A stretch of 64,000 nucleotides of DNA, taken from assembly GCF_029522115.1 (NCBI RefSeq), contig NZ_JAKWFK010000015.1:62001-126000 (forward strand), read 5' to 3'. Made by a program: the position numbers and the translations under genes. Source of the stretch: Trinickia sp. Y13 (GTDB lineage: Bacteria > Pseudomonadota > Gammaproteobacteria > Burkholderiales > Burkholderiaceae). Below, in pieces: positions 51,881 to 60,378 of the stretch. The notes beneath the pieces were generated by a model. The model was given only the letters and a program-made list of their open reading frames with translations, did no database searches and was not told the origin of the DNA. Position 1 is the first letter of the stretch. Every line of letters begins with the position of its first letter.

Positions 51881-51907
51881 ATATGATCCATATACGTTTC
51901 ATATACG
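51881..51907. promoter_or_regulatory. Repeat operator candidate upstream of the ParD-like gene
   Basis: Two direct repeats CATATACG start at 51889 and 51900, eleven bases (one helical turn) apart. They are preceded by an ATATG-ATC-CATAT inverted repeat at 51881-51893. The array ends eight bases before the start codon. A ribbon-helix-helix protein could bind here; autoregulation is inferred. Confidence 0.55.
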
Positions 51908-51915
51908 AGGGCGCC

Positions 51916-52128
51916 ATGGGCATCGTCAACATCGACGACGACTTGCACGATCAAATCCGTAGGGCAAGCGGGGTCTCGTGCCGGTCGATCAACGCGCAAG
52001 CGGCCTTCTGGATCAAGATCGGCATGTTGTGCGAAATGAATCCGACACGCAGTTTCAACGAGATCGTCTCGCGCGAACTGCGCGCTGCGGGCGTCGTCGA
52101 GAAAGCCATCATGGCGCCGTCGCCATGA
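51916..52128 (+). CDS. ParD-like ribbon-helix-helix protein
   Basis: A 70-residue protein of the ParD-like antitoxin family: GIVNIDDDLHDQIRRASGV, SCRSINAQAAFWIKIGMLCE, NPTRSFNEIVSRELRAAGV. The N-terminal strand and two helices are the DNA-binding ribbon-helix-helix. There is no ParE toxin next to it. Instead its stop overlaps the start of a methionine aminopeptidase gene (ATGA), so the two are translated together. The ATG at 51916 is downstream of repeated CATATACG sites. Confidence 0.8.
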   Translation: MGIVNIDDDLHDQIRRASGVSCRSINAQAAFWIKIGMLCEMNPTRSFNEIVSRELRAAGVVEKAIMAPSP

Positions 52129-52892
52129 CGAAACGACCGGAAGAGATCGCGCTGCTGGCTCAGTCCGGCAAGTTGCTGGCCGATGTATTCGCTTACTTGG
52201 ATCGGCTCGATTTGATCGGCATGTCGACCATGCAGGTGAACGACCTAGTCGATAGCTTCATCGTCAACGAACTCAACGCGCGTCCGGCCAGCAAAGGGCA
52301 ATACGGGTTCGCCTACGCGCTCAACTCTTCTCGCAATCACGTGGTCTGCCACGGCGTTCCGTCCGCTACCGAGATATTGCAAAGCGGCGATATCGTCAAT
52401 TTCGATATCACGTTGGAGAAGAATGGGTACATTGCCGATTCGAGCAAGACGTATCTCGTCGGCACCGTATCGCCGCAGGCCGAGCGGCTCGTGCAAGTGA
52501 CCTACGAAGCGATGTGGCAAGGCATCAAGGCCGTTCGTCCAGGTGCGCGGCTCGGCGATGTGGGCTACGCCATCGAGCGGCATGCTCGTGAAAACGGCTA
52601 TTCGGTGGTAAGGGAATATTGCGGGCATGGCATTGGACGTGAAATGCATGAACCGCCGCAAGTGTTGCATTGGGGCCGACCTCGAACGGGCCTGGTGCTG
52701 CAGGAAGGCATGGTGTTCACCATCGAGCCGATGATCAACCAGGGACGCCATGCCGTGAGAACCGAAGACGATGGATGGAGCGTCGTCACGCGCGACGGGC
52801 AATTGTCCGCGCAATTCGAGCACACCGTCGCCGTGACACGTGACGGCGTGCGCGTGTTGACGCTGCGCTCGGAGGAAAGAGCGCTGAACTGA
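52125..52892 (+). CDS. map: Type I methionine aminopeptidase (second copy type)
   Basis: A 255-residue dinuclear-metal peptidase that removes N-terminal Met. The metal ligands are in VNFDITLEKNGYIADSSKTY (two Asp), EYCGHGIGREMHEPP (His), GMVFTIEPMI (Glu) and SAQFEHTVAV (Glu). NHVVCHGVPS carries the substrate-side His. The start ATG overlaps the ParD-like stop. The housekeeping map gene usually sits beside rpsB, so this is probably an accessory copy. Confidence 0.93.
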   Translation: MTKRPEEIALLAQSGKLLADVFAYLDRLDLIGMSTMQVNDLVDSFIVNELNARPASKGQYGFAYALNSSRNHVVCHGVPSATEILQSGDIVNFDITLEKNGYIADSSKTYLVGTVSPQAERLVQVTYEAMWQGIKAVRPGARLGDVGYAIERHARENGYSVVREYCGHGIGREMHEPPQVLHWGRPRTGLVLQEGMVFTIEPMINQGRHAVRTEDDGWSVVTRDGQLSAQFEHTVAVTRDGVRVLTLRSEERALN

Positions 52893-53657
52893 TGGGATAA
52901 AGGCCGCGGGGGCTACGGCTAGGCCACGCTAGCCGGCTCGCAAAGTCTCCATGAGCGGCCGCGCGGCGCTTAGCGAGTCACATAAGCGCGGCCATAAGGA
53001 CATCCGGGTCCTGTCCCCGCTATCGATGCGCATGCGACATGCGTATCCTGTTCAACGAATTCCACGGCCGAGGCGGTTGTCGTGACCAAGATGTCCTACA
53101 ACGATGCCGCTGTCGTTCTATCGGAAAATCTCGAGCTTTGGTTAACTGAGCGCTAGCGCGGACGACCGGCAAGCGTCGCTCCGTGACAGCTTAGACGAGC
53201 ATTCGCCGTGTTCGCAACGAGGCCGCATCGACCGTGTCGACGAACTTCCGGGCGCTGCCTTAGTTAACTGCTTACGAATAACGCCAAGCTATCGCACAGG
53301 CTTGAAAGCTGTCGCGCGATCAGTCGAAGAACGGTTCAAACTTCTTATTCCCGCAGGTTAGAGGATTCCCCAAAGAAGGGCGCGCTCCCGAGCTTGGGCT
53401 CGCTCTTGTCTCCTTCCGACAGGCGATTGAACGTACGCGCCAAGTGTCGTTTACGACCGATTTCCAGGCGTAAGCGTGAAAGCTCGATGCGCATTGCGTC
53501 CATAGACTCGACGCAGCACCGCGCGGTCGATAGGCGCCGTGGCTGCGAATGCGGCGCGATCGCATTCCCCAAAACGACTGGCGCTAGCGCCGAGTCGGCG
53601 CACGTTTGATCGATTCGTTTTTTATCTGGCACACGTGCCGTAAAAAAGGAGATAGGT
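52893..53657. other. Long intergenic region, no supportable gene
   Basis: 765 bases. Minus-strand frames at 53345-53740 include MDAMRIELSRLRLEIGRKRH and other charged stretches that might be a relic, but no start signal or conserved domain is seen. The last 50 bases hold the strong ribosome site AAAAAGGAGATAGGT for the next gene. Confidence 0.4.
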
Positions 53658-55037
53658 ATGACTTCATTAGGAAAGGGCGTGGCAGTTTCCGCTGAAGCGC
53701 TCGGGGGTGAGACGTCCTCGGCGTTCAAACGACGCTTCATGATCAGGATGATCCTCGTTCTGACGGGCGGTACGTTTCTGGATGGCTACATCCTCGGCAT
53801 CGTCGGCCCCGTGTCCGGCAAGATGACGGCCGAGCTCGCCATATCGCCGGTCTGGGAGGGGCTGATTGCCGCCGGCGCGTTGTTCGGAATTCTTCTCGGT
53901 TCGCCGCTGGGCGGATGGGCTGGCGATAAATTCGGCCGCAAGCCACTGTTCCTGCTCGATATGGGCTTGTTCGTCGTCGCCTCGCTCATGCAGTTCTTTG
54001 TCGGCTCCATGCATTTCTTCATCACGGCGCCGCTGCAACTGCTCTTGGTGCGATTGCTGATGGGTATCGCGATCGGTGCCGAATATTCCGTCGGTTGGCC
54101 GCTGCTGTCGGAATTTTCCCCGTCTCGAATCCGAGGGAGGCTGATGGGCCTGACGCTCATCGCCTGGTACGCCGGTTTCATGTTCGCTTTCGTCGTAGGC
54201 TATTTGTTGGATCGCTATACCCATCTTGGGTGGCGGAACATCCTCGGCACCAGCACATACATTGCGATTGCCTTGTTCCTCGGGCGGATCGGCATGCCCG
54301 AATCGCCGCGCTGGCTGTGGAGTAAGCGACGTCTCGAGCAGGCACGTTCCGTCGCTCGTCGATATATGAAAAGCGCCGCCGACATGGCCGATGTCGAGCA
54401 CGAAATCGCGCACTCGGGTGCAGGCTTCGGGATGCTGTTCTCCCGTCAGTATTGGCGCGCCACATTGTTTGTGTCGCTGTTCTTTTTTTGCGTCGTTACG
54501 CCGTACTTCGCGATTGCCACCTTCGCCGACGCGGTACTGCAGAAGTTCGGCCTGGCCGGGGGGCTCGCCGGCGGAGTCGGGCTGTCGGCGGTTGCGTTGG
54601 CCGGCAGTGTGGCCACGGTTCTGATGATCGATAAGATGGGCCGCCGCGTCCTGACCGTACCGCCCCAGTGGATCATCACCGCGATCCTCGCGGTTCTCGG
54701 GATATGGACGAGTGCGCCCGGCGTGGTCGTGCTGGCCCTGTTCCTCGCGTTCTCGTTTTTCAACGCGGGCTGCGGTACGCTCACTTGCATCTACCCCGGT
54801 GAGGTATTTCCGACCGAAATCCGGGGGATCGGGACGGGCTTTGCCGCCGCCTTCAGCAGGATCGGAGCTGGGCTCGGCACGTTCTTGATGCCCTGGTCGA
54901 TAGCCAATCTCGGGTCCTCGGTGACGATCCTGATCGCAGCCGGTATCGCGGCTGTCGGTGCCGGCATATCCCAATGGCTTGCCCCTGAAACCAAAGGCAA
55001 GAGCCTGAGCGAAACCGCGTCGGGGTTCTCGCACTAG
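53658..55037 (+). CDS. MFS transporter (sugar-porter/metabolite:H+ symporter-like)
   Basis: A 459-residue permease with twelve predicted helices. The loop 2-3 motif GWAGDKFGRKPLFLLDMGL, the 4-5 region LLMGIAIGAEYSVGWPLLSE and PESPRWLWSKRR before the central loop point to the sugar-porter or aromatic-acid branch. YPGEVFPTEIRGIGTGFAAA resembles the second-half sugar-porter motif. The ATG at 53658 has AAGGAGATAGGT upstream. Substrate unknown. Confidence 0.88.
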   Translation: MTSLGKGVAVSAEALGGETSSAFKRRFMIRMILVLTGGTFLDGYILGIVGPVSGKMTAELAISPVWEGLIAAGALFGILLGSPLGGWAGDKFGRKPLFLLDMGLFVVASLMQFFVGSMHFFITAPLQLLLVRLLMGIAIGAEYSVGWPLLSEFSPSRIRGRLMGLTLIAWYAGFMFAFVVGYLLDRYTHLGWRNILGTSTYIAIALFLGRIGMPESPRWLWSKRRLEQARSVARRYMKSAADMADVEHEIAHSGAGFGMLFSRQYWRATLFVSLFFFCVVTPYFAIATFADAVLQKFGLAGGLAGGVGLSAVALAGSVATVLMIDKMGRRVLTVPPQWIITAILAVLGIWTSAPGVVVLALFLAFSFFNAGCGTLTCIYPGEVFPTEIRGIGTGFAAAFSRIGAGLGTFLMPWSIANLGSSVTILIAAGIAAVGAGISQWLAPETKGKSLSETASGFSH

Positions 55038-55298
55038 CGGTCGCACAACGTTGCCGGGCACAGAAGTTTGTCGTGCGCCGGCTGCTGCTGTGGTCTCGCG
55101 GCTTGCGAGCTGCCGCGACCGATCCATACGGCTGCGCCGAAACCGAAACCGAAGGCGACGATAGACTTCGGCGAGAGACGGCATAACTAGACTCGCACCA
55201 CGAAATTCGGGAATTCCAAAATCTGCACAAATCGGTAGTCTGTGAGGTCTGATTGAACCCAAAACCCTGCTGCCTCTATCCAACCAATCGGATCTTGT

Positions 55299-55868
55299 GT
55301 GACTGAGCCTCGACTAACGTTCCTCGACCAGAACGAACGGGAAAACTGGCTGACGCAAAATGGCGAGACGTCGGCTGGTATATGGCTTCGTCTCGCCAAA
55401 AGGGGCGCCGGGCAGCTCACGTTGACTTACGAACAGGCGCTGGAAAGTGCCCTGTGTCACGGCTGGATCGATGGCCAAAAGCAGGCTGAAAGCGAAGCGT
55501 ACTGGTTGCAACGCTTCACTCGACGCTCGGCAAAAAGCATCTGGTCCAAGCTCAACAAGGAGCGCGCAGAAGCGCTGATCGCGGCGGGCAGAATGCGTCC
55601 ATCCGGCATGCGAGAAATCGAAAAAGCCAAAGAGGATGGCCGCTGGGATGCGGCCTATACGTCCGCTAGCAATTCGGCGGTGCCGAGCGATCTGCAGGCC
55701 GCACTAGATGCCGATCCCAGAGCCAGTGCGTTCTTTGCAACCTTGAACGGCCGAAACCGCTACGCCATCCTCTTTCGAATACAGAACGCCAAAAAGCCCG
55801 AAACGCGGGCGCGCAAGATCGAGGCATTCGTCGGCATGCTCAGTCGCGGCGAAACCATTCATCCTTAG
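55299..55868 (+). CDS. YdeI/OmpD-associated family protein
   Basis: A 189-residue protein: GIWLRLAKRGAGQLTLTYEQ, ALESALCHGWIDGQKQAES, RFTRRSAKSIWSKLNKERAE, and the C-terminal KPETRARKIEAFVGML. Together these are the YdeI (bacteriocin-protection/OmpD-associated) signature. Start GTG at 55299. The family is linked to cationic-peptide or outer-membrane stress, but its biochemical role is uncertain. The gap before it (55038-55298) shows nothing firm. Confidence 0.85.
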   Translation: MTEPRLTFLDQNERENWLTQNGETSAGIWLRLAKRGAGQLTLTYEQALESALCHGWIDGQKQAESEAYWLQRFTRRSAKSIWSKLNKERAEALIAAGRMRPSGMREIEKAKEDGRWDAAYTSASNSAVPSDLQAALDADPRASAFFATLNGRNRYAILFRIQNAKKPETRARKIEAFVGMLSRGETIHP

Positions 55869-56118
55869 GCGCGCGAAGGTGGCCAACCGAGGAAAATCGC
55901 CGGACACCCACCCTCTGGCTGCGCTGTCGTCTTTGAGAGGATGTGATCAGTGGGCCCGAGCTGACCGGTCGTGCCGACATCGCTTGAATAGGCTCGACAT
56001 CCAGCTGAATAACGGCCCCGTCCTCGCTAACACATGCGGTGTATCCGGGCTTGCAGCGCGCACAGATCGACTCTAGCCCCCCACTGGCTGACGACTCCGA
56101 GGGCACCGTATGTAGCCT

Positions 56119-56556
56119 TCACGTCCGCGCCTGCCATACCGACGCACTCCAGGTTGGCGCTGCTGCGCGGATGATGTCCAGGACTTCTGGCGGCAGGTCG
56201 CCCGCTCCGGTGAGTTGGCGCACCTCGAGTACATCGTCGGTGCCAAGGCCGGATGGTGCGCGTAATGCCCAGGAAATCGCCTCGTCGAGCGATCCAACTT
56301 CGATGATGTAAAAGCCGCCGACCAGTTCCTTGGACTCGGCGAACGGACCATCGACGACGTAGCGTTTCCCCTTTCTAACCGCGATTCGCGCGCCCGGCGC
56401 CGCTGGGTTCAATCCTTCGGATGCGACGAGAACGCCGGCGTTGTACATCTCTTCGTTAAATCGCATGTACGCCGTGAGAAGGGCTTCGTCCAAGCCGCCG
56501 CCGGCATCCGGGCCGTCATTGTCTGCGCTTGCCTGTGCTGTGATGATGAATCGCAT
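56119..56556 (-). CDS. YCII-related (DGPF-domain) protein
   Basis: A 145-residue single-domain protein with the DGPF motif in RYVVDGPFAESKELVGGFYI and the C-terminal DDVLEVRQLTGAGDLPPEVL typical of the family. These proteins are often next to ECF sigma-factor genes; none is here. The function of the fold is unclear (possible oxidative-stress or ligand role). The ATG at 56556 has AGGAGAACGACG upstream. Confidence 0.88.
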   Translation of the reverse strand: MRFIITAQASADNDGPDAGGGLDEALLTAYMRFNEEMYNAGVLVASEGLNPAAPGARIAVRKGKRYVVDGPFAESKELVGGFYIIEVGSLDEAISWALRAPSGLGTDDVLEVRQLTGAGDLPPEVLDIIRAAAPTWSASVWQART

Positions 56557-56780
56557 CGTCGTTCTCCTGAGTTGAAGGGTGCTTCACGACTACGACGAGC
56601 GAAGGGCTGTAGCTTCGACAATTGCGGTCGAGTTCCACGACTCGTGTCGCCATCCACGCACCCGATGACGACCGCGCCAATATACAGTTCAAGGCGTTGG
56701 CGTTGAAGCCGACGGAGCGCGATCTACTCTCGTCGACTTCAGTTCCAACGAACCGTCTCGGCTGCCCCTCCGCAACCCCA

Positions 56781-57545
56781 TCACGTACGCGTAATCGATG
56801 CGCCTCCATCGACAAGCGAAGCGGTACCGGTGACAAACGACGAGTCGTCGGACGCGAGATACAGCACCGAACGTGCAAGTTCCTCAGGCCGCGCAACGCG
56901 CTTGAGCGCATGCAATCTGGTCACGAAGGCTTGCGATTCGGCCGTGTCGTTCATGTCCCGGTACATCGGCGTGTCCACCGCACCCGGCAGGATGGCATTG
57001 ACGCGCACGCCTTGCGGCCCATACTCGGCGGCTAGCGCTTGCGTGAGTCCAATCAACCCCGCTTTGCTAGCAGCGTACGCGGCCGTGCCCGGAAAGGCGA
57101 ATGAATAACCGACGAACGTCGACGTGAAGATGATCGACCCGCCGCCTTGCTTCAGCATTTCAGGGATTTGATGCTTCGCTCCCAAAAAGGCACTCGTCAA
57201 ATTGGTTGCCAATGCGGCCGACCAGCCAGCTTCCGACACTCCCGTGCTCGGACCCATTTCGCCCAAGGTGCCGGCGTTGTTGTACGCGATGTCGAGGCGG
57301 CCGAAGCGGCTCACGACCAGCGCAACCAAAGCTTTCGCAAAATCCTCCGACTGCACGTCGCCCGCCAGAAACGCGGCTTCACCGCCGGCGCTCGCGATCT
57401 CGCTAGCGAGCGTTTCGAGTTCGGCTTCACGGCGCGCCGCGATCACCACTTTTGCGCCTTCCGCAGCAAATAGCTTTGCCGTGGCTCGACCGATCCCCGC
57501 ACTCGCGCCGGTGACGATGGCTACTTTTCCGTTCAAGCGTTCCAT
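56781..57545 (-). CDS. Short-chain dehydrogenase/reductase (SDR)
   Basis: A 254-residue classical SDR. The NAD(P)-binding motif is VTGASAGIGRATAKLF, NNAGTLGEMGPS is the second structural motif, and catalytic Tyr/Lys are in TAAYAASKAGLIGLTQALAA. ATG at 57545 with AGGGAG upstream; a TTG two codons earlier is possible. It is divergent from a LysR gene that probably regulates it. Confidence 0.92.
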   Translation of the reverse strand: MERLNGKVAIVTGASAGIGRATAKLFAAEGAKVVIAARREAELETLASEIASAGGEAAFLAGDVQSEDFAKALVALVVSRFGRLDIAYNNAGTLGEMGPSTGVSEAGWSAALATNLTSAFLGAKHQIPEMLKQGGGSIIFTSTFVGYSFAFPGTAAYAASKAGLIGLTQALAAEYGPQGVRVNAILPGAVDTPMYRDMNDTAESQAFVTRLHALKRVARPEELARSVLYLASDDSSFVTGTASLVDGGASITRT

Positions 57546-57683
57546 GTTCAATCTCCCTCTGCAGTTTGCCGACCGAGGCTCAGTGCCCGGCCCGTGAGGT
57601 GCAATATAGGCCTCAGTCAGATACGCGAGAAGGCATAAAAACTGGGTATATCATTCAGCATTTGTGAATGATCCGGGCATGCA

Positions 57684-58592
57684 ATGGACCGACTACGCGC
57701 TTTCGAAGTGTTCGTGACGGTGGTGAGCCGCTGCAGCTTCACCCGCGCGGCCGCGGTGTTGGACACGTCCCCTGCGAACGTGACACGCTATGTCAATGAG
57801 TTGGAAGCGCATTTGGGCACGCGTCTGCTGAATCGCACCTCACGGAGCCTTTCTCTCACGGAGGCTGGCGAAACCTTTCACGCCCGCTGCAAATCAATCC
57901 TCGACGATGTGGCAGAGACAGAGGGGCTCGTGTCGTCCGCGTCGGTCAAGCCGCGCGGCCGTCTGCGCATCAATGCGCCGGTCAGTTTCGGAATTCGCTA
58001 TCTTGCGCCGTTATGGCCCGAGTTCATGCGGATGTATCCGGAGGTGGAGCTCGACGTTGCGCTGATCGACCGCGTCGTCGATATCGTCGAGGAGGGCTTC
58101 GACCTCGCCATTCGTATCTCACGCGCAGGCTCGACCAACCAGGCGGCGCGCAAGCTTGCGACATCGAGGAATGTCTTGTGCGCATCGCCCGCCTACCTTG
58201 CGCGTTCGGGGTATCCGGCTACGTCGGCGGACCTTACCGGGCACCGATGCATCGGCTACTCGTATGCGGCCACCGGCGACGAGTGGCAACTGATCGACAG
58301 CGACGGCAGGGCACACACGGTGAAAGTCGATTGCCACATGCATACGAACAATGGCGATACGGCGCGCGCCGCCGCGCTCGCGGGTCACGGCGTGATTCGG
58401 CAACCCACGTTTCTCGTCGGCAACGATTTGCGCGCCGGCACGCTCGTTCAAGTGCTGCCTGAATATCGTTTGCCTAACATCGACGTGCTCGCGTTGTTCC
58501 CGAGCCGCCGGCATCTAAGCGCCAAGATTCGCGCGATGATCGATTTCCTGGTGGAAGCGTTCGGCGGATTGCCGCCGTGGGATCGGACGTGA
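57684..58592 (+). CDS. LysR-family transcriptional regulator
   Basis: A 302-residue regulator. The winged-helix part is DRLRAFEVFVTVVSRCSFTR, AAAVLDTSPANVTRYVNELE. The effector domain starts with RGRLRINAPVSFGIRYLAPL and includes GHRCIGYSYAATGDEW. It is divergent from an SDR gene with a 138-base shared promoter region, so it likely controls that gene. Confidence 0.9.
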   Translation: MDRLRAFEVFVTVVSRCSFTRAAAVLDTSPANVTRYVNELEAHLGTRLLNRTSRSLSLTEAGETFHARCKSILDDVAETEGLVSSASVKPRGRLRINAPVSFGIRYLAPLWPEFMRMYPEVELDVALIDRVVDIVEEGFDLAIRISRAGSTNQAARKLATSRNVLCASPAYLARSGYPATSADLTGHRCIGYSYAATGDEWQLIDSDGRAHTVKVDCHMHTNNGDTARAAALAGHGVIRQPTFLVGNDLRAGTLVQVLPEYRLPNIDVLALFPSRRHLSAKIRAMIDFLVEAFGGLPPWDRT

Positions 58593-58650
58593 CGGCGGGT
58601 CATCGAGCGTCATGCCGATACGGCCAATACGGTCAATGCGCTTCGTATAA

Positions 58651-58699
58651 GAGGCGTAAAAGCCTCAAAAACCCGCATTGTGCTACATTTATGAGGCCT
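58651..58699. promoter_or_regulatory. Palindromic sites upstream of hipA
   Basis: GAGGC (58651-58655) and GCCTC (58662-58666) form an inverted repeat around GTAAAA. A second related site GAGGCCT lies at 58693-58699, right at the AAGGAG ribosome site. These are good candidates for HipB-type autoregulatory operators. Only the pattern is seen. Confidence 0.5.
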
Positions 58700-58712
58700 A
58701 AGGAGTGGCCCT

Positions 58713-59975
58713 ATGAATTGCGCGCTGCAAATTTTCCTAGACGATGCTTGGCTCGACTGTACGCAGATCGAGCATGAGAACGACCGCTGGCACTGGAATC
58801 ACCACGTGATGTACGCGGTGGAACACGCCGATGCCCCGCTGTCTCTCGCCGAGCCCGTAGACACCGATATCCGAGCGGCTCGGACCATGCCGGCGTTCAT
58901 GTACGATTTAGTCCCGCAAGGGGAGGGCCGCCGTTTCCTGCTCGGCGAACTGAGGCTACCCGATGGGCCCAGTGCCGACTTTGCGTTGATTTGCGCTGGC
59001 GCATTCAATCCTGTTGGTCGCATACGCGTGGCCGAAGCGGTGGATTACTTCGACGCGCACGTGGCGCGCCATCCTGCCGCGCGCGGCCTGCCCGGCCTCA
59101 CGATTGACGATGTCGTGATGCGTAGCGCGGAATTCAAGGAAACGATGTTTTTGCACGGCATGCTTGGCACCGGCACGACCGGGGTCCAAGGCGCAGCGCC
59201 GAAATACCTGCTGACGCAAGACAGAGAGGGTCTGCTTCACGGCGATGCCATCCTGCCCGACGCCGATGCGGCGCAGCACCTGATCGCGAAATTGCCGCGC
59301 GGAAAAAGCGCAGCCGACGGCAAAGTGCTGCGTAACGAAGCTGCGTACATGCATGTAGCGGCCGCGCTCGGCATCCGAACGCATTTCGCGTTGCCGATGC
59401 TTCACGGCGATGTTCTGCTGGTGCCGCGCTTTGACCGAGCTGTACGAGACGGGAAAGTGATCCGCATTCACCAGGAGAGCGTGGCGTCTGTCCTCGGTCT
59501 GACCGGCTTCGACGTGCGCCCTACCCTCTTCGAAGTCGTGTCGGCAATCCGCAGGGTGGCGACGGATCCGGCAGCCGAAACACTCGAATTTATCAAGCGG
59601 GACGTGCTCAACCTCGCGATGAGCAACACGGACAATCATGCGCGCAATACGGCATTGCAGGTGGTGGAGGGCAAAGTCCAACTCACGCCGCTGTTCGACT
59701 TCGCGCCGATGTACCTCGATCCCGAGATGATTTCGCGTGTGCTTAGATGGTATCGGCCGGATAGCCGCGTTGAACTTACGGACTGGGCCGATGTGCTCTC
59801 AACGTTGCCGCTGCCCGAGAGCGAACGTGAGGCGCTTATGCAAGCCTTGCGGCAGTTCGCCGTGCAGATCGAAGGTCTAGCCGACATCATGGATGCGCAG
59901 GGAGTCGACCACGACATCATCGAATTCCTGACGCATCCCATCGACACTCAGGTTCGACAGCTGAAAGCGCTTTGA
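58713..59975 (+). CDS. hipA: HipA-family serine/threonine kinase toxin
   Basis: A 420-residue protein. The Gly-rich ATP-loop region TGVQGAAPKYLLT near residue 155 replaces the more usual GVQPK form. Further kinase segments are NEAAYMHVAAALGI, VPRFDRAVRDG and HQESVASVLGL. The catalytic loop is DVLNLAMSNTDNHARNT and the metal-binding LTPLFDFAPMYLD. HipA kinases phosphorylate aminoacyl-tRNA synthetases and cause dormancy. It is placed before its likely antitoxin, the reverse of the E. coli hipBA order. ATG at 58713 with AAGGAG upstream. Confidence 0.88.
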   Translation: MNCALQIFLDDAWLDCTQIEHENDRWHWNHHVMYAVEHADAPLSLAEPVDTDIRAARTMPAFMYDLVPQGEGRRFLLGELRLPDGPSADFALICAGAFNPVGRIRVAEAVDYFDAHVARHPAARGLPGLTIDDVVMRSAEFKETMFLHGMLGTGTTGVQGAAPKYLLTQDREGLLHGDAILPDADAAQHLIAKLPRGKSAADGKVLRNEAAYMHVAAALGIRTHFALPMLHGDVLLVPRFDRAVRDGKVIRIHQESVASVLGLTGFDVRPTLFEVVSAIRRVATDPAAETLEFIKRDVLNLAMSNTDNHARNTALQVVEGKVQLTPLFDFAPMYLDPEMISRVLRWYRPDSRVELTDWADVLSTLPLPESEREALMQALRQFAVQIEGLADIMDAQGVDHDIIEFLTHPIDTQVRQLKAL

Positions 59976-59991
59976 CCCGCAGAGGCCCGCC

Positions 59992-60309
59992 ATGCCACGC
60001 CGTACCCGACCGACTCGTGACGAGCAGAACGCTCTGCGCCGCGCATTCTACGAAAAGATCGAGCGAGGCGAATTGACCATCCCCGAAGCCATCAAGGCAA
60101 TGCGCGAGATGACAGGCTTAACGCAATCGGAATTCGCCGCGCATCGCGGCGTCAGCCGCCGCGTCATTCAGGACATCGAGCGCGGCACGGGGAACCCAAC
60201 CGTCGACTCGCTCAATAGCGTCGCGAAACTGTTCGGACTGCGCGTCGGCTTCGTGCCGATCAGGCGGAAAGACGCGCTCTCGAGCACGCCCACACCCGAG
60301 CAGCGTTAA
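59992..60309 (+). CDS. hipB: HipB-like helix-turn-helix antitoxin
   Basis: A 105-residue XRE-type DNA-binding protein: the helix-turn-helix is GLTQSEFAAHRGVSRRVIQD, IERGTGNPTVDSLNSVAKLF. The N-terminal 45 residues are a charged helix (RRAFYEKIERGELTIPEAIK). The start lies 16 bases after the hipA stop, so it is in the same operon and probably neutralises HipA and represses the operon. Confidence 0.82.
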   Translation: MPRRTRPTRDEQNALRRAFYEKIERGELTIPEAIKAMREMTGLTQSEFAAHRGVSRRVIQDIERGTGNPTVDSLNSVAKLFGLRVGFVPIRRKDALSSTPTPEQR

Positions 60310-60378
60310 GCGATGCCACCGGAGCATACCTTCGCCTGATTGGCCGACGGCGTATTCATGCCCGCATCGCAAGAGGCG

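Noticed and set aside
53345-53740. Minus-strand protein overlapping the MFS start
   Set aside because: It overlaps the ribosome site and start of a clear transporter gene and has no recognisable domain; left as a possible relic only.
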